Shown here piece by piece: positions 50,573 through 58,547 of a stretch of DNA of 64,000 nt. The position numbers and the translations under genes are program-made. The DNA comes from JALHNI01 sp044226365 (GTDB lineage: Bacteria > Acidobacteriota > Terriglobia > Bryobacterales > Bryobacteraceae). Position 1 is the stretch's first letter; each line of letters begins with the position of its first letter. The DNA lies in assembly GCA_044226365.1 (NCBI GenBank), contig JBGAHE010000012.1, forward strand, positions 1 through 64,000. The letters are read 5' to 3'. Under the pieces are notes generated by a model. It did no database searches. It saw only the letters and a list, made by a program, of their open reading frames with translations, and was not told where the DNA came from.

Positions 50573-50615
50573 ACTGCCAATCGGCAGTGCGGGAGCCGCA
50601 TCCGGCGGCTCCCGC
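50573..50615 (+). promoter_or_regulatory. Two tandem hairpins in the rtcB 5' leader
   Basis: ACTGCC/GGCAGT with an AATC loop spans 50573-50588. A second, perfect 11-base stem (50589-50599 with 50605-50615, loop ATCCG) follows immediately. The predicted transcript begins just before the first hairpin, so almost the whole leader is folded up to the ribosome-binding site AGAAGGAGAT at 50631-50640. Neither hairpin has a U tract, so they are not simple terminators. Confidence 0.6.
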
Positions 50616-50643
50616 CGCCAGCCGTATCGTAGAAGGAGATTTC

Positions 50644-51870
50644 ATGTCGCAGTACAACCTCATCACCGGTGAAGGCGGAGTGCCTGTCAAAGCCTGGACG
50701 CAAGGCGTCCCGGTGGAGGAGGTCGCCCGTCAGCAGTTGTTGAACGCCGCCCAACTGCCGTTCATCTACAAGTGGATCGCCGCCATGCCGGACGTCCATT
50801 GGGGTGTCGGCGCCACCGTCGGCAGCGTGATTCCCACCAAGGGCGCCATCATTCCGGCGGCCGTCGGGGTCGACATCGGCTGCGGGATGATGGCCGTGCA
50901 GACGAGCCTTTCCGCCGAGCACCTGCCCGATCACCTGGGCGGCATCCGTTCGGCGATTGAGGCTGCCGTGCCGCACGGGCGGACGAACCACGGCGGTAAG
51001 TGCGACCGCGGCGCCTGGGGCGAGATCCCTTCGCGCAACCAGACCGTCTGGGCCTCGGAACTGAAAGAGGGCTACGACCGGATTCTGGCCAAGCATCCCA
51101 AGCTCGACCGCGGCAACCACGCCAACCATCTCGGGACGCTGGGCACCGGCAACCACTTCATCGAGGTTTGCCTGGACGAGGCAAACCACGTCTGGTTCAT
51201 GTTGCATAGCGGCTCGCGCGGCGTCGACAACCGCATGGGGACTTACTTCATCGAACTCGCCCGGCGCGACATGCGTAAGTTCTACATCAACCTGCCGGAC
51301 ATCGACCTCGCTTACTTTCCGGAGCACACCGAGCACTTCAACGACTACTTCGAAGCTGTGACGTGGGCTCAGAACTACGCCCGTCGCAACCGCGACCTGA
51401 TGATGGAGCAGATCATCGCGGCCGTGCGCGGCTCGGGCCTGCTACCGGAGTTCAGCGCCGAGGTGAAAGCGATCAACTGCCATCACAACTACGTGGCGCG
51501 GGAGTCGCACTACGGCGAGAACGTGCTGATCACTCGCAAGGGGGCGGTGCGGGCTCGCGAAGGCGACTACGGCATCATCCCCGGCAGCATGGGCGCTCGC
51601 TCGTACATTGTCCGTGGCAAGGGCCAAGCGGAGAGCTTCCATAGCTGTAGCCACGGCGCGGGACGAGCGATGTCGCGCAACGAGGCGAAGCGGCGCTTCT
51701 CGGTGGCGGATCACATCCGCATGACCGAGGGCGTTGAGTGCCGCAAGGACGAAGAGGTCATCGACGAAACGCCGGCGGCCTATAAGTCCATCGATGCGGT
51801 GATGGCCGCGCAGACCGATCTGGTGGAGATCGTCCACACGCTGCGCCAGGTTGTTTGCGTGAAAGGGTAA
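50644..51870 (+). CDS. rtcB: RNA-splicing ligase RtcB
   Basis: This 408-residue RNA ligase joins 2',3'-cyclic-phosphate or 3'-phosphate ends to 5'-OH ends, using GTP and Mn2+. It has the length of the E. coli enzyme and shares its framework: GSVIPTKGAIIPAAVGVDIG, LGTLGTGNHFIE, LHSGSRG, INCHHNYV, the guanylylated His in CSHGAGRAMSR, and the ending LRQVVCVKG. The start at 50644 was chosen for its strong ribosome-binding site; the in-frame codons upstream translate the leader hairpins. It is the first gene of the repair operon, and rtcA begins five bases after its stop. Confidence 0.97.
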   Translation: MSQYNLITGEGGVPVKAWTQGVPVEEVARQQLLNAAQLPFIYKWIAAMPDVHWGVGATVGSVIPTKGAIIPAAVGVDIGCGMMAVQTSLSAEHLPDHLGGIRSAIEAAVPHGRTNHGGKCDRGAWGEIPSRNQTVWASELKEGYDRILAKHPKLDRGNHANHLGTLGTGNHFIEVCLDEANHVWFMLHSGSRGVDNRMGTYFIELARRDMRKFYINLPDIDLAYFPEHTEHFNDYFEAVTWAQNYARRNRDLMMEQIIAAVRGSGLLPEFSAEVKAINCHHNYVARESHYGENVLITRKGAVRAREGDYGIIPGSMGARSYIVRGKGQAESFHSCSHGAGRAMSRNEAKRRFSVADHIRMTEGVECRKDEEVIDETPAAYKSIDAVMAAQTDLVEIVHTLRQVVCVKG

Positions 51871-51875
51871 CGGTG

Positions 51876-52892
51876 ATGATTCGTCTCGATGGTTCGCAAG
51901 GTGAAGGCGGCGGGCAGATTCTGCGCACGTCGCTGGGCTTGTCGCTGGCGACCGGGCAACCGTTCCGGCTCGAGCAGATTCGGGCCGGCCGCCAAAAGCC
52001 GGGCCTGATGCGGCAGCATCTGACGGCCGTGCTGGCGGCGGCCGAGATCGGCGCGGCCACGGTGGAAGGAGCCGCGCTCGGCTCCACCACACTCACCTTT
52101 TCGCCGGGCGCGGTGCGTCCGGGGACGTATCGCTTCGCGGTGGGCACGGCCGGCAGCGCAGGTCTGGTGTTCCAGGCGGTGCTGCCGGGCTTGCTGCAGG
52201 CGCGCGAGCCGAGCGAACTAACCCTCGAAGGCGGCACGCACAACCCGGCGGCGCCGCCGTACGAGTTCCTCGAGCGCATCTTCCTTCCCTGGGTGAGCCG
52301 GCTGCGGGCGAACGTGGAGCTGCGCTTTGAGCGCTATGGCTTCTACCCGGCCGGCGGGGGACGCTTCGTGGCCAAGGTCACGCCGGGCGAACTGCGTCCC
52401 CTGCAGACGGGGCCGCGTGCGGAGACGACAGAGCGGAAGGTGACGGCTGTGGTGGCGGAACTGCCGCGGCACATCGCGGAGCGGGACGTGGAACGGGCCC
52501 TGCGCCTGCTGGGCTGGCCGGCGGAGACCGGTGAGGTGATCGAGACGCGGCAATCGAATGGCCCGGGCAACGTGCTGATGATCGAGCTGGGCTCGCCGCA
52601 CGGCCGGGAACTGGTGACCACGTTTGGTGAACTCGGCGTGAGCGCGGAGAAGGTCGCTTCGCGCGCGGTGGACGAAATCCGCGTGTATCAGAAATCGCGC
52701 GCGATCGCGGGCGAACATTTGACCGATCAGTTGCTGGTGCCGTTTGCCCTGGCCGGCGGCGGCAGCTTCACCGCGGCGAAGCTGAACCGGCATGCGCGGA
52801 CCAACATGGACGTCATCCGTGAATTTCTGCCCGTGCGCTTTGCGGAGACAGCCGCCGAAGACTTGACGACCGTGGAGGTGCAACCGTGCTGA
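51876..52892 (+). CDS. rtcA: RNA 3'-terminal phosphate cyclase RtcA
   Basis: This 338-residue enzyme converts RNA 3'-phosphates to 2',3'-cyclic phosphates with ATP, via an adenylylated histidine. Signatures are GSQGEGGGQILRTSL at the N terminus, HLTAVLAAAEIG, FYPAGGGRF, and the active-site His region AGEHLTDQLLVPFALAGGG. The start at the ATG 51876 has AAAGGG about eight bases upstream; an in-frame GTG is adjacent. The product complements RtcB, which can use cyclic ends. The stop overlaps the hen1 start by seven bases. Confidence 0.96.
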   Translation: MIRLDGSQGEGGGQILRTSLGLSLATGQPFRLEQIRAGRQKPGLMRQHLTAVLAAAEIGAATVEGAALGSTTLTFSPGAVRPGTYRFAVGTAGSAGLVFQAVLPGLLQAREPSELTLEGGTHNPAAPPYEFLERIFLPWVSRLRANVELRFERYGFYPAGGGRFVAKVTPGELRPLQTGPRAETTERKVTAVVAELPRHIAERDVERALRLLGWPAETGEVIETRQSNGPGNVLMIELGSPHGRELVTTFGELGVSAEKVASRAVDEIRVYQKSRAIAGEHLTDQLLVPFALAGGGSFTAAKLNRHARTNMDVIREFLPVRFAETAAEDLTTVEVQPC

Positions 52893-54256
52893 TCACGTTG
52901 ACCAACACCGGCGCCGACGCAGCGGACTTCGGTTACTTACTCCATAAGAATCCTCAGAACTTACATTCCGTGACTCTGTCGGCCGGACAGGCGCACGTGT
53001 TTTATCCGGAGGTCACGCCGGAGCGTTGCACGGCCTGCCTGCTGGTGGCGATCGATCCGGTTGCCCTGGTGCGTGGCACCCAGCGACTGGAAGAGTACGT
53101 GAACGATTGTCCCTATGTCGCTTCCTCCTATCTGACGGTGGCGCTGGGCCGCGTCTTTGGCACGGCTCTAGCGGGCAACTGCGCGACCCGCCCGGAACCG
53201 GTGCAGCGGCCCCTGGCTCTGACGGCAGTGGTGGAAGTGGTGCGGGCGCGCGGCGGCACGGAAATCCTGACCAGGCTCTTCGAGCCTTTGGGCTACCGCG
53301 TGACAGCGGAGCGCTATGCGCTCGACCCCCAATTTCCGGAGTGGGGCGAGAGCAGTTACTACCGTCTGACCCTGAAAGCAGAAATAACAGCGCATGACTT
53401 ACTCTCACACCTGTATGTGCTGTTGCCGGTATTGGACGAGCACAAGCATTACTATCTCGCCCAGGACGAGGTGGATAAACTCTTTCGGCACGGTGAGGGC
53501 TGGCTGGCGCAACATCCTGAGCGCGAGCTGATTATCAAGGGCTACTTAAAGCGGCGGCGGTCGCTGGTGGCGGAGGCCTTCGAGCGTCTGGCGCCCGAAG
53601 GTGAGCCGGTCACCGAGGAGGTGGAGAAAGAACTCGAACGGCCGATGACGCTGCACACGCTGCGCCTGCATCAGGTGGCGGCGCGGCTGAAAGCGCTGGG
53701 TGCGAAGTCGGTGGTCGACTTGGGCTGCGGAGAAGGGAAGCTGGTGCGGCGGCTGCTGGCCGATCGCAGCTTCGAGAAGATCCTGGCGATGGACTTGAGC
53801 CACCGTGCGCTCGAGACCGCGGCCGAACGTCTGCGTCTGGACACCATGCCCGCGCGGCAACGAGCGCGCGTGGAGGTGGTTCAGGGCTCGCTGTTGTACC
53901 GCGATGCGCGGCTGACGGGTTATGACGCGGCGGCGCTGGTGGAGGTGATCGAGCACCTGGATACGCCGCGGCTGGCGGCGCTCGAGCGCGTGGTGTTCGA
54001 GTTTGCGCGTCCGCGCTGGGTGGTGCTGACCACGCCGAACCGCGAGTACAACGCGCTGTTCCCGAACTTGCCGGAAGGCAAGCTGCGGCACGGTGACCAC
54101 CGCTTTGAGTGGACGCGCGCGCAGTTCGCCGAGTGGGCGAGCCGGACCGCGGAACGCTTCGGCTATCAGGTGCAGATGGAGCCGGTGGGTCCGGTGGATG
54201 AACGTCATGGCGCGCCGTCGCAGATGGCGGTGTTTTCGCTGGAGGAGGCGGCATGA
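52886..54256 (+). CDS. hen1: Bacterial Hen1, 3'-terminal RNA ribose 2'-O-methyltransferase
   Basis: This 456-residue protein methylates the 2'-OH at the 3' end of cleaved RNA, so that repaired junctions resist a second cut at the same position. The N-terminal half (1-~240: MLITLTNTGADAADFGYLLH, FYPEVTPERCTACLLVAIDP) is the domain specific to bacterial Hen1. The C-terminal half is an AdoMet methyltransferase with VVDLGCGEG (about 275) and the metal-binding EVIEH (about 352) plus downstream histidines (GDHRFEW). A GTG start overlaps the rtcA stop. It also overlaps pnkp by ATGA, its known functional partner. Confidence 0.96.
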   Translation: MLITLTNTGADAADFGYLLHKNPQNLHSVTLSAGQAHVFYPEVTPERCTACLLVAIDPVALVRGTQRLEEYVNDCPYVASSYLTVALGRVFGTALAGNCATRPEPVQRPLALTAVVEVVRARGGTEILTRLFEPLGYRVTAERYALDPQFPEWGESSYYRLTLKAEITAHDLLSHLYVLLPVLDEHKHYYLAQDEVDKLFRHGEGWLAQHPERELIIKGYLKRRRSLVAEAFERLAPEGEPVTEEVEKELERPMTLHTLRLHQVAARLKALGAKSVVDLGCGEGKLVRRLLADRSFEKILAMDLSHRALETAAERLRLDTMPARQRARVEVVQGSLLYRDARLTGYDAAALVEVIEHLDTPRLAALERVVFEFARPRWVVLTTPNREYNALFPNLPEGKLRHGDHRFEWTRAQFAEWASRTAERFGYQVQMEPVGPVDERHGAPSQMAVFSLEEAA

Positions 54257-56802
54257 GAACAATTGAACTGCCGGAGTTGGCTTTGGTGGCCCTGGTGGGC
54301 GTGTCGGGTTCGGGGAAGTCGACCTTCGCGCGCGAACACTTCCTGCCGACCGAGGTTCTCTCTTCCGACTTCTTCCGCGGCCTGGTGAGTGATGACGAGA
54401 GCAGCCAGGAGGCTTCGCGCGATGCCTTCGACGCGCTCTATTACCTGCTCGAAAAGCGGTTGGCATGGGGCAGGCTGACGGTGGTGGATGCCACGAACGT
54501 GCGCGCCGAAGACCGCAAGCGGCTGGTGGCGACGGCGCGCAAGTATCACTGTTTTCCGGTGGCGATCGTGATCGATACGCCCGAGTCCGTGTGCCAGGAG
54601 CGCAACCGCGCGCGGCCGGACCGTGACTTCGGGCCGCAGGTGATCCGCCGGCAGGCGACGGACTTGCGGCGGGGCTTGCGCGGACTGGAGCGCGAAGGGT
54701 TCCGCCACGTGCACCGCCTGACCGAGACGGCGGGAGTCACCATTCGGCGCACGCCGTTGTGGACGAACCGGAGGAGCGAGCGGGGCCCGTTCGATGTAAT
54801 TGGCGACGTGCACGGCTGTGCGGACGAACTGCGGCTGCTGCTGAGCAAGCTGGGTTGGGAGAGAAGCGTGTTGCCGGTGGAGGAGGAACCTTGGGGCACC
54901 GAGAGTTGGCAGCACCCGGAAGGCCGCAAGGCCGTTTTCCTGGGCGATCTGGTGGATCGCGGACCGGCGGTGCTGGACGTGGTGCGGATCGTGCGCAACA
55001 TGATCGAGGCCGTGGTGGCGCTGTGCGTGCCGGGGAACCACGATGTGAAGCTGTTGCGGTGGCTGCGCGGAAAGAACGTGCAGGTGAAGCACGGATTGGC
55101 GCAATCGATTGCCGAGTTGGAGGCGCTGCCGGCGGACGAGCGCGGGCGCGTGGCGTCGTTTCTCGATGGACTGGTGAGCCACGCGGTGCTGGACGAAGGG
55201 CGGCTGGTGGTGGCCCATGCGGGGCTGCGCGAAGAGATGCAGGGACGCGCGTCCGGCGCGGTGCGCGAGTTCTGCCTGTACGGGGAGACGACCGGCGAGA
55301 CCGATGAGTTCGGCCTGCCGGTGCGCTACAACTGGGCGGCCGAGTATCGCGGCCAGGCGATGGTGGTGTACGGACATACGCCGGTGCCCGATGTGCAGTG
55401 GTTGAACAATACGGTGAACATCGACACGGGTTGCGTGTTCGGTGGCAGTCTGACAGCGCTGCGGTATCCGGAGCGCGAGTTCGTGGCGGTGCAGGCGGCG
55501 CGCGAGTACGCGGTGCCGGTGCGGCCGCTGCAGTCTGCCGGCGACGGGCGGACGAGCCAGCAGCAACTGGACGATGTGCTGGATCTGGCGGACGTGACGG
55601 GCAAGCGCGGGGTGGAAACGCGGCTGATGCGGCACCTGACGATTCGCGAGGAGAACTCGATCGCGGCGCTTGAGGTGATGAGCCGCTTTGCGATCGATCC
55701 GCATTGGCTGATCTATCTGCCGCCGACGATGTCGCCGAGCGAGACGTCGTCGCGCGCGGAGTATCTGGAGTATCCGACGGAGAGCTTCGAGTACTTCCGC
55801 AAGGCGGGCGTGGAGCGCGTGGTGTGCGAGGAAAAGCACATGGGCTCGCGCGCGGTGATGGTCGTGTGCCGCGATGGGGACGCCGCGCGCGAGCGCTTCG
55901 GCGTGCTCGATGGACGGGCCGGGGTTTGCTACACGCGCACGGGACGGCCTTTCTTTCCAGAGGAGAAGGAAGAGGCGGCGCTGGTGGAGCGCGTGCGCGA
56001 GGCGGCGACGCGGGCCGGCTGGTGGGAGACGCTGGCGACGACCTGGCTCGCGATCGACTGCGAGTTGATGCCGTGGTCGGCGAAGGCACGCGAGTTGCTG
56101 CAGCGGCAGTATGCGCCGGTGGGCGCGGCTGGAGTGTTGGCGCTGACGGCGGCGCGGCGTTTGCTGGAGCAGAGCCCGGCCGCCGCGCACTTGGCCGCCG
56201 GCTACGGCGAGCGACTGGAGAACGTGACCGCCTATCGCGAGGCTTATCGGCGTTATTGCTGGGAGGTGAAGTCGCTGGAGGACTACAAACTGGCGCCGTT
56301 CCACCTGTTGGCGTCCGAAGGCGCGGTGCATTTCGACAAGACCCACCGTTGGCACATGGAGACGCTGCGCGGATTGGCGGAGGCCGATCCGGCGCTGCTG
56401 CGGGCGACACCGTATCGCGAAGTGGACCTGAACGATGCGGCCGCAGTGGCTGAGGCGTGCGCGTGGTGGGAAGAGCTCACTTCGCGCGGCGGCGAGGGGA
56501 TGGTGATCAAGCCCTGGGACTTCGTGGCGAAAGGGCCGAAGGGATTGGTGCAGCCGGCCCTGAAGTGCCGCGGACGCGAGTATCTGCGGATCATCTATGG
56601 GCCGGAGTACACGGCGGTGGATCAGTTGCCGCGGCTGCGGCGGCGCAGCGTGGCGGGTAAGCGGTTGCTGGCGATGCGGGAGTTCGCGTTGGGTCACGAG
56701 GCGCTGGAGCGTTTCGTGGCGCGCGAACCGCTGCGGCGGGTGCATGAGTGCGTGTTCGGCGTGCTGGCGCTGGAGAGCGAGCCGGTGGATCCGCGGCTGT
56801 AA
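54253..56802 (+). CDS. pnkp: Bacterial Pnkp, polynucleotide kinase-phosphatase-ligase
   Basis: This 849-residue end-healing and sealing enzyme has three modules. The 5' kinase has P-loop GVSGSGKS (16-23). The metallophosphatase (about 178-450) has GDVHGC, GDLVDRG and GNHD. The ligase/adenylyltransferase domain has the nucleotidyl Lys in EKHMGSR (about 528), motif IV GEGMVIKP and motif V LKCRG. It heals 2',3'-cyclic and 5'-OH ends and, with Hen1, seals RNA after 3' methylation. The length is normal. It is the last firmly assigned gene of the operon that starts with rtcB. Coding is strongly G-rich compared with genes left of 50 kb. Confidence 0.97.
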   Translation: MRTIELPELALVALVGVSGSGKSTFAREHFLPTEVLSSDFFRGLVSDDESSQEASRDAFDALYYLLEKRLAWGRLTVVDATNVRAEDRKRLVATARKYHCFPVAIVIDTPESVCQERNRARPDRDFGPQVIRRQATDLRRGLRGLEREGFRHVHRLTETAGVTIRRTPLWTNRRSERGPFDVIGDVHGCADELRLLLSKLGWERSVLPVEEEPWGTESWQHPEGRKAVFLGDLVDRGPAVLDVVRIVRNMIEAVVALCVPGNHDVKLLRWLRGKNVQVKHGLAQSIAELEALPADERGRVASFLDGLVSHAVLDEGRLVVAHAGLREEMQGRASGAVREFCLYGETTGETDEFGLPVRYNWAAEYRGQAMVVYGHTPVPDVQWLNNTVNIDTGCVFGGSLTALRYPEREFVAVQAAREYAVPVRPLQSAGDGRTSQQQLDDVLDLADVTGKRGVETRLMRHLTIREENSIAALEVMSRFAIDPHWLIYLPPTMSPSETSSRAEYLEYPTESFEYFRKAGVERVVCEEKHMGSRAVMVVCRDGDAARERFGVLDGRAGVCYTRTGRPFFPEEKEEAALVERVREAATRAGWWETLATTWLAIDCELMPWSAKARELLQRQYAPVGAAGVLALTAARRLLEQSPAAAHLAAGYGERLENVTAYREAYRRYCWEVKSLEDYKLAPFHLLASEGAVHFDKTHRWHMETLRGLAEADPALLRATPYREVDLNDAAAVAEACAWWEELTSRGGEGMVIKPWDFVAKGPKGLVQPALKCRGREYLRIIYGPEYTAVDQLPRLRRRSVAGKRLLAMREFALGHEALERFVAREPLRRVHECVFGVLALESEPVDPRL

Positions 56803-56848
56803 GTGAGCCGATTCCGGCCTGACTTGCGCGTGGTGGAGTGAGGAAACC

Positions 56849-57202
56849 ATGTCAGTAAAAAGTTGGGCCGGAAAGTTGTTGCTGGCGCTGGTGGCGCTGG
56901 AAGTGGCGATGCGGATTCTGAGTCCGCTGGTGGCGGCGCCGAGCGTGAACGCTCAGGCGAACGAATGGCCGCTGTTTATCGAGCCGGGGACGACGATTTT
57001 GCGCGACCCGGTGAGCGGCGCGCAGATGCAAGGCAAGGTGGTGGTGGACCGGCGGACAGGCGACGTCTTCGGCTTTCCGACCGGAACGTCAGCGCCGTAT
57101 CCGGTGGATACGACGAACAATGTGCCGCCGACGGTGAAGGCGATTCACCTGGGGCGGTTTGACCTGGGTTCACTGAAGGTGACGAAACGAACCCGGGAGT
57201 AG
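56849..57202 (+). CDS. Small membrane-anchored protein of unknown function
   Basis: This 117-residue protein has an N-terminal hydrophobic helix (about 9-32: LLLALVALEVAMRILSPLV) and a hydrophilic tail with two short beta-hairpin-like stretches (PGTTILRDPVSGAQMQGKVV, RRTGDVFGFPTG). A GAGGAAACC sequence precedes the ATG. It follows pnkp by 46 bases in the same direction and could be the last gene of the RNA-repair transcript, or independent. No family was recognised. Confidence 0.65.
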   Translation: MSVKSWAGKLLLALVALEVAMRILSPLVAAPSVNAQANEWPLFIEPGTTILRDPVSGAQMQGKVVVDRRTGDVFGFPTGTSAPYPVDTTNNVPPTVKAIHLGRFDLGSLKVTKRTRE

Positions 57203-57391
57203 TTGATTACAAGAGACTTAGTATTTTCGGTGGTCCGCGGCGGGACTCGAGAGGGCGAAGCCGGGCCACGATTCAGGGTCGCATGGCCAACCAAGCGCAC
57301 AGGGTTGGTGGCCGGCGGGCGGTGCGCTAAGTGACTGCGGGTGAAAGCGGTTGCGCACCGCCAAAAAATTTCAAGAGAGTGTGAACGCCAG
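57203..57391. other. Structured gap between convergent genes
   Basis: These 189 bases hold no gene. A perfect 10-base stem joins 57318-57327 to 57353-57362 around a 25-base loop. A second, imperfect hairpin pairs 57285-57292 with 57303-57313. The tract after the long stem is A-rich, not T-rich, on the plus strand, so it is not a standard terminator. It may be a small RNA or a Rho-type end region. Confidence 0.45.
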
Positions 57392-58510
57392 CTAGGCCTT
57401 GGCGCGCGCGAGGGCGACGTTTTCCTGCACGTGCTGGGACGTGATCATCTCCGAGACGCAGGCGGTGAGGTGCGGATTGCGCAAGGCCCAGATATAGCTC
57501 TTGCGGGGAGCGCTGAGGTCGCCGGGGACGGCGGCGTTGAGACGTTCCAGACGTTCGGGTGGGGTGACACGTCCGCGGCCCAGGTTCGCGGGGCGCGCGG
57601 CTTTCATGGCGATGACGCCGAGACCGGCTCGGTGCGCCGCGGCCAAGGCCGGTTCGACGCGGGGAGCGTTGAACAGGTTGTAGGCGACCATGGCGGCGGA
57701 GTAGACCTTGGTTTTAACGGCCGCTTCCAGGACGCCGCCGGGGTCGGTGTGCGAGGAGAGTCCGAGGTGGCGGACTTTGCCAGCCTTCTTCAGTTTCTCG
57801 AAGGCTTCGAAGATCTCGGGATGGTTGGCGACTTCATAGGGCGTGTTGGCGCCGTGCGGGCACATGAGGAGGTCGAGGTGGTCGGTGCCGAGGCGGGCGA
57901 GGGACTCGTCGACGGACTTGAGGATGAGGTCGCGGTAGTTGGCGGGGCGATCGATGCGGTCGCCGTACTTGCGGGCCATGACGTTGGCGAGCGAGGCCTG
58001 ATCTAACTCTTCCTGCTGGCCGTTGAAGTAGTTCAAGAAGTACTCGGGCGCCTCAACCTGGCGGCGGGTGACTTCGTCCTTGGCGGCGGACTTGAGGCGC
58101 TTCTGCTCGGTGTCGTCAAGACTGGCGAAGATGTCCGTGTACAGCTTGTTGCGGTTGATGTCCCAGGTGCTGATTTTGGAGTTCAGGAAGAACTTGTCGC
58201 GGCCGCGGGCTTTGATGACTTTGGCGTAACCGGCTTCGCTGCGGCCGTTGCCGTAGGCGGGGGCGGTGTCGAGGTAGTTGAGGCCGAGGTCGAGGGCTTC
58301 GAGGACGTGATCGTAGCTATCGACGCTGATGGTGTTGCCGCCCATGACGACTTCGGAGATGAGGTAGTTGGTGCGGCCGAGGCGGCGGTAAGCCACGCCG
58401 GCTTGACGGTTGCGGGTTTCGCCTTGGGCCGGAGCAGCATCGGCTTTGAGCGCGAGAGCGGCCGGCAGTGCGAGTTCGAGGAATTCACGGCGGCGGATCA
58501 TGGGGATCAT
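57392..58510 (-). CDS. Aldo/keto reductase with Tat-like signal
   Basis: This 372-residue enzyme of the aldo/keto reductase superfamily is preceded by an arginine-rich export signal (MIRRREFLELALPAALAL). The TIM-barrel motifs are visible: YRRLGRTNYLISEVVMGG, the catalytic Asp/Tyr region LGLNYLDTAPAYGNGRSE, Lys in NSKIS, and HLDLLMCPHG. It should reduce carbonyls with NAD(P)H, although the signal implies folding before export. The start is uncertain between 58510 and 58501, with no clear ribosome-binding site. It is divergent from the selenoprotein gene, 37 bases away. Confidence 0.88.
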   Translation of the reverse strand: MIPMIRRREFLELALPAALALKADAAPAQGETRNRQAGVAYRRLGRTNYLISEVVMGGNTISVDSYDHVLEALDLGLNYLDTAPAYGNGRSEAGYAKVIKARGRDKFFLNSKISTWDINRNKLYTDIFASLDDTEQKRLKSAAKDEVTRRQVEAPEYFLNYFNGQQEELDQASLANVMARKYGDRIDRPANYRDLILKSVDESLARLGTDHLDLLMCPHGANTPYEVANHPEIFEAFEKLKKAGKVRHLGLSSHTDPGGVLEAAVKTKVYSAAMVAYNLFNAPRVEPALAAAHRAGLGVIAMKAARPANLGRGRVTPPERLERLNAAVPGDLSAPRKSYIWALRNPHLTACVSEMITSQHVQENVALARAKA

Positions 58511-58547
58511 TCTAGCGGATCGGGGATCGAAGTATGCTGAAAGAGTC

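Noticed and set aside
50459..50643. DnaA-box cluster supporting an origin in the rtcR-rtcB gap
   Set aside because: No clear match to the TTATCCACA-type box was found; only the AT-rich character and skew change remain.
54205..56850. 881-codon open frame antisense to pnkp, rich in His/Arg/Gln
   Set aside because: The plus strand encodes an intact three-domain Pnkp; the antisense frame is low-complexity shadow of GC-rich codons.
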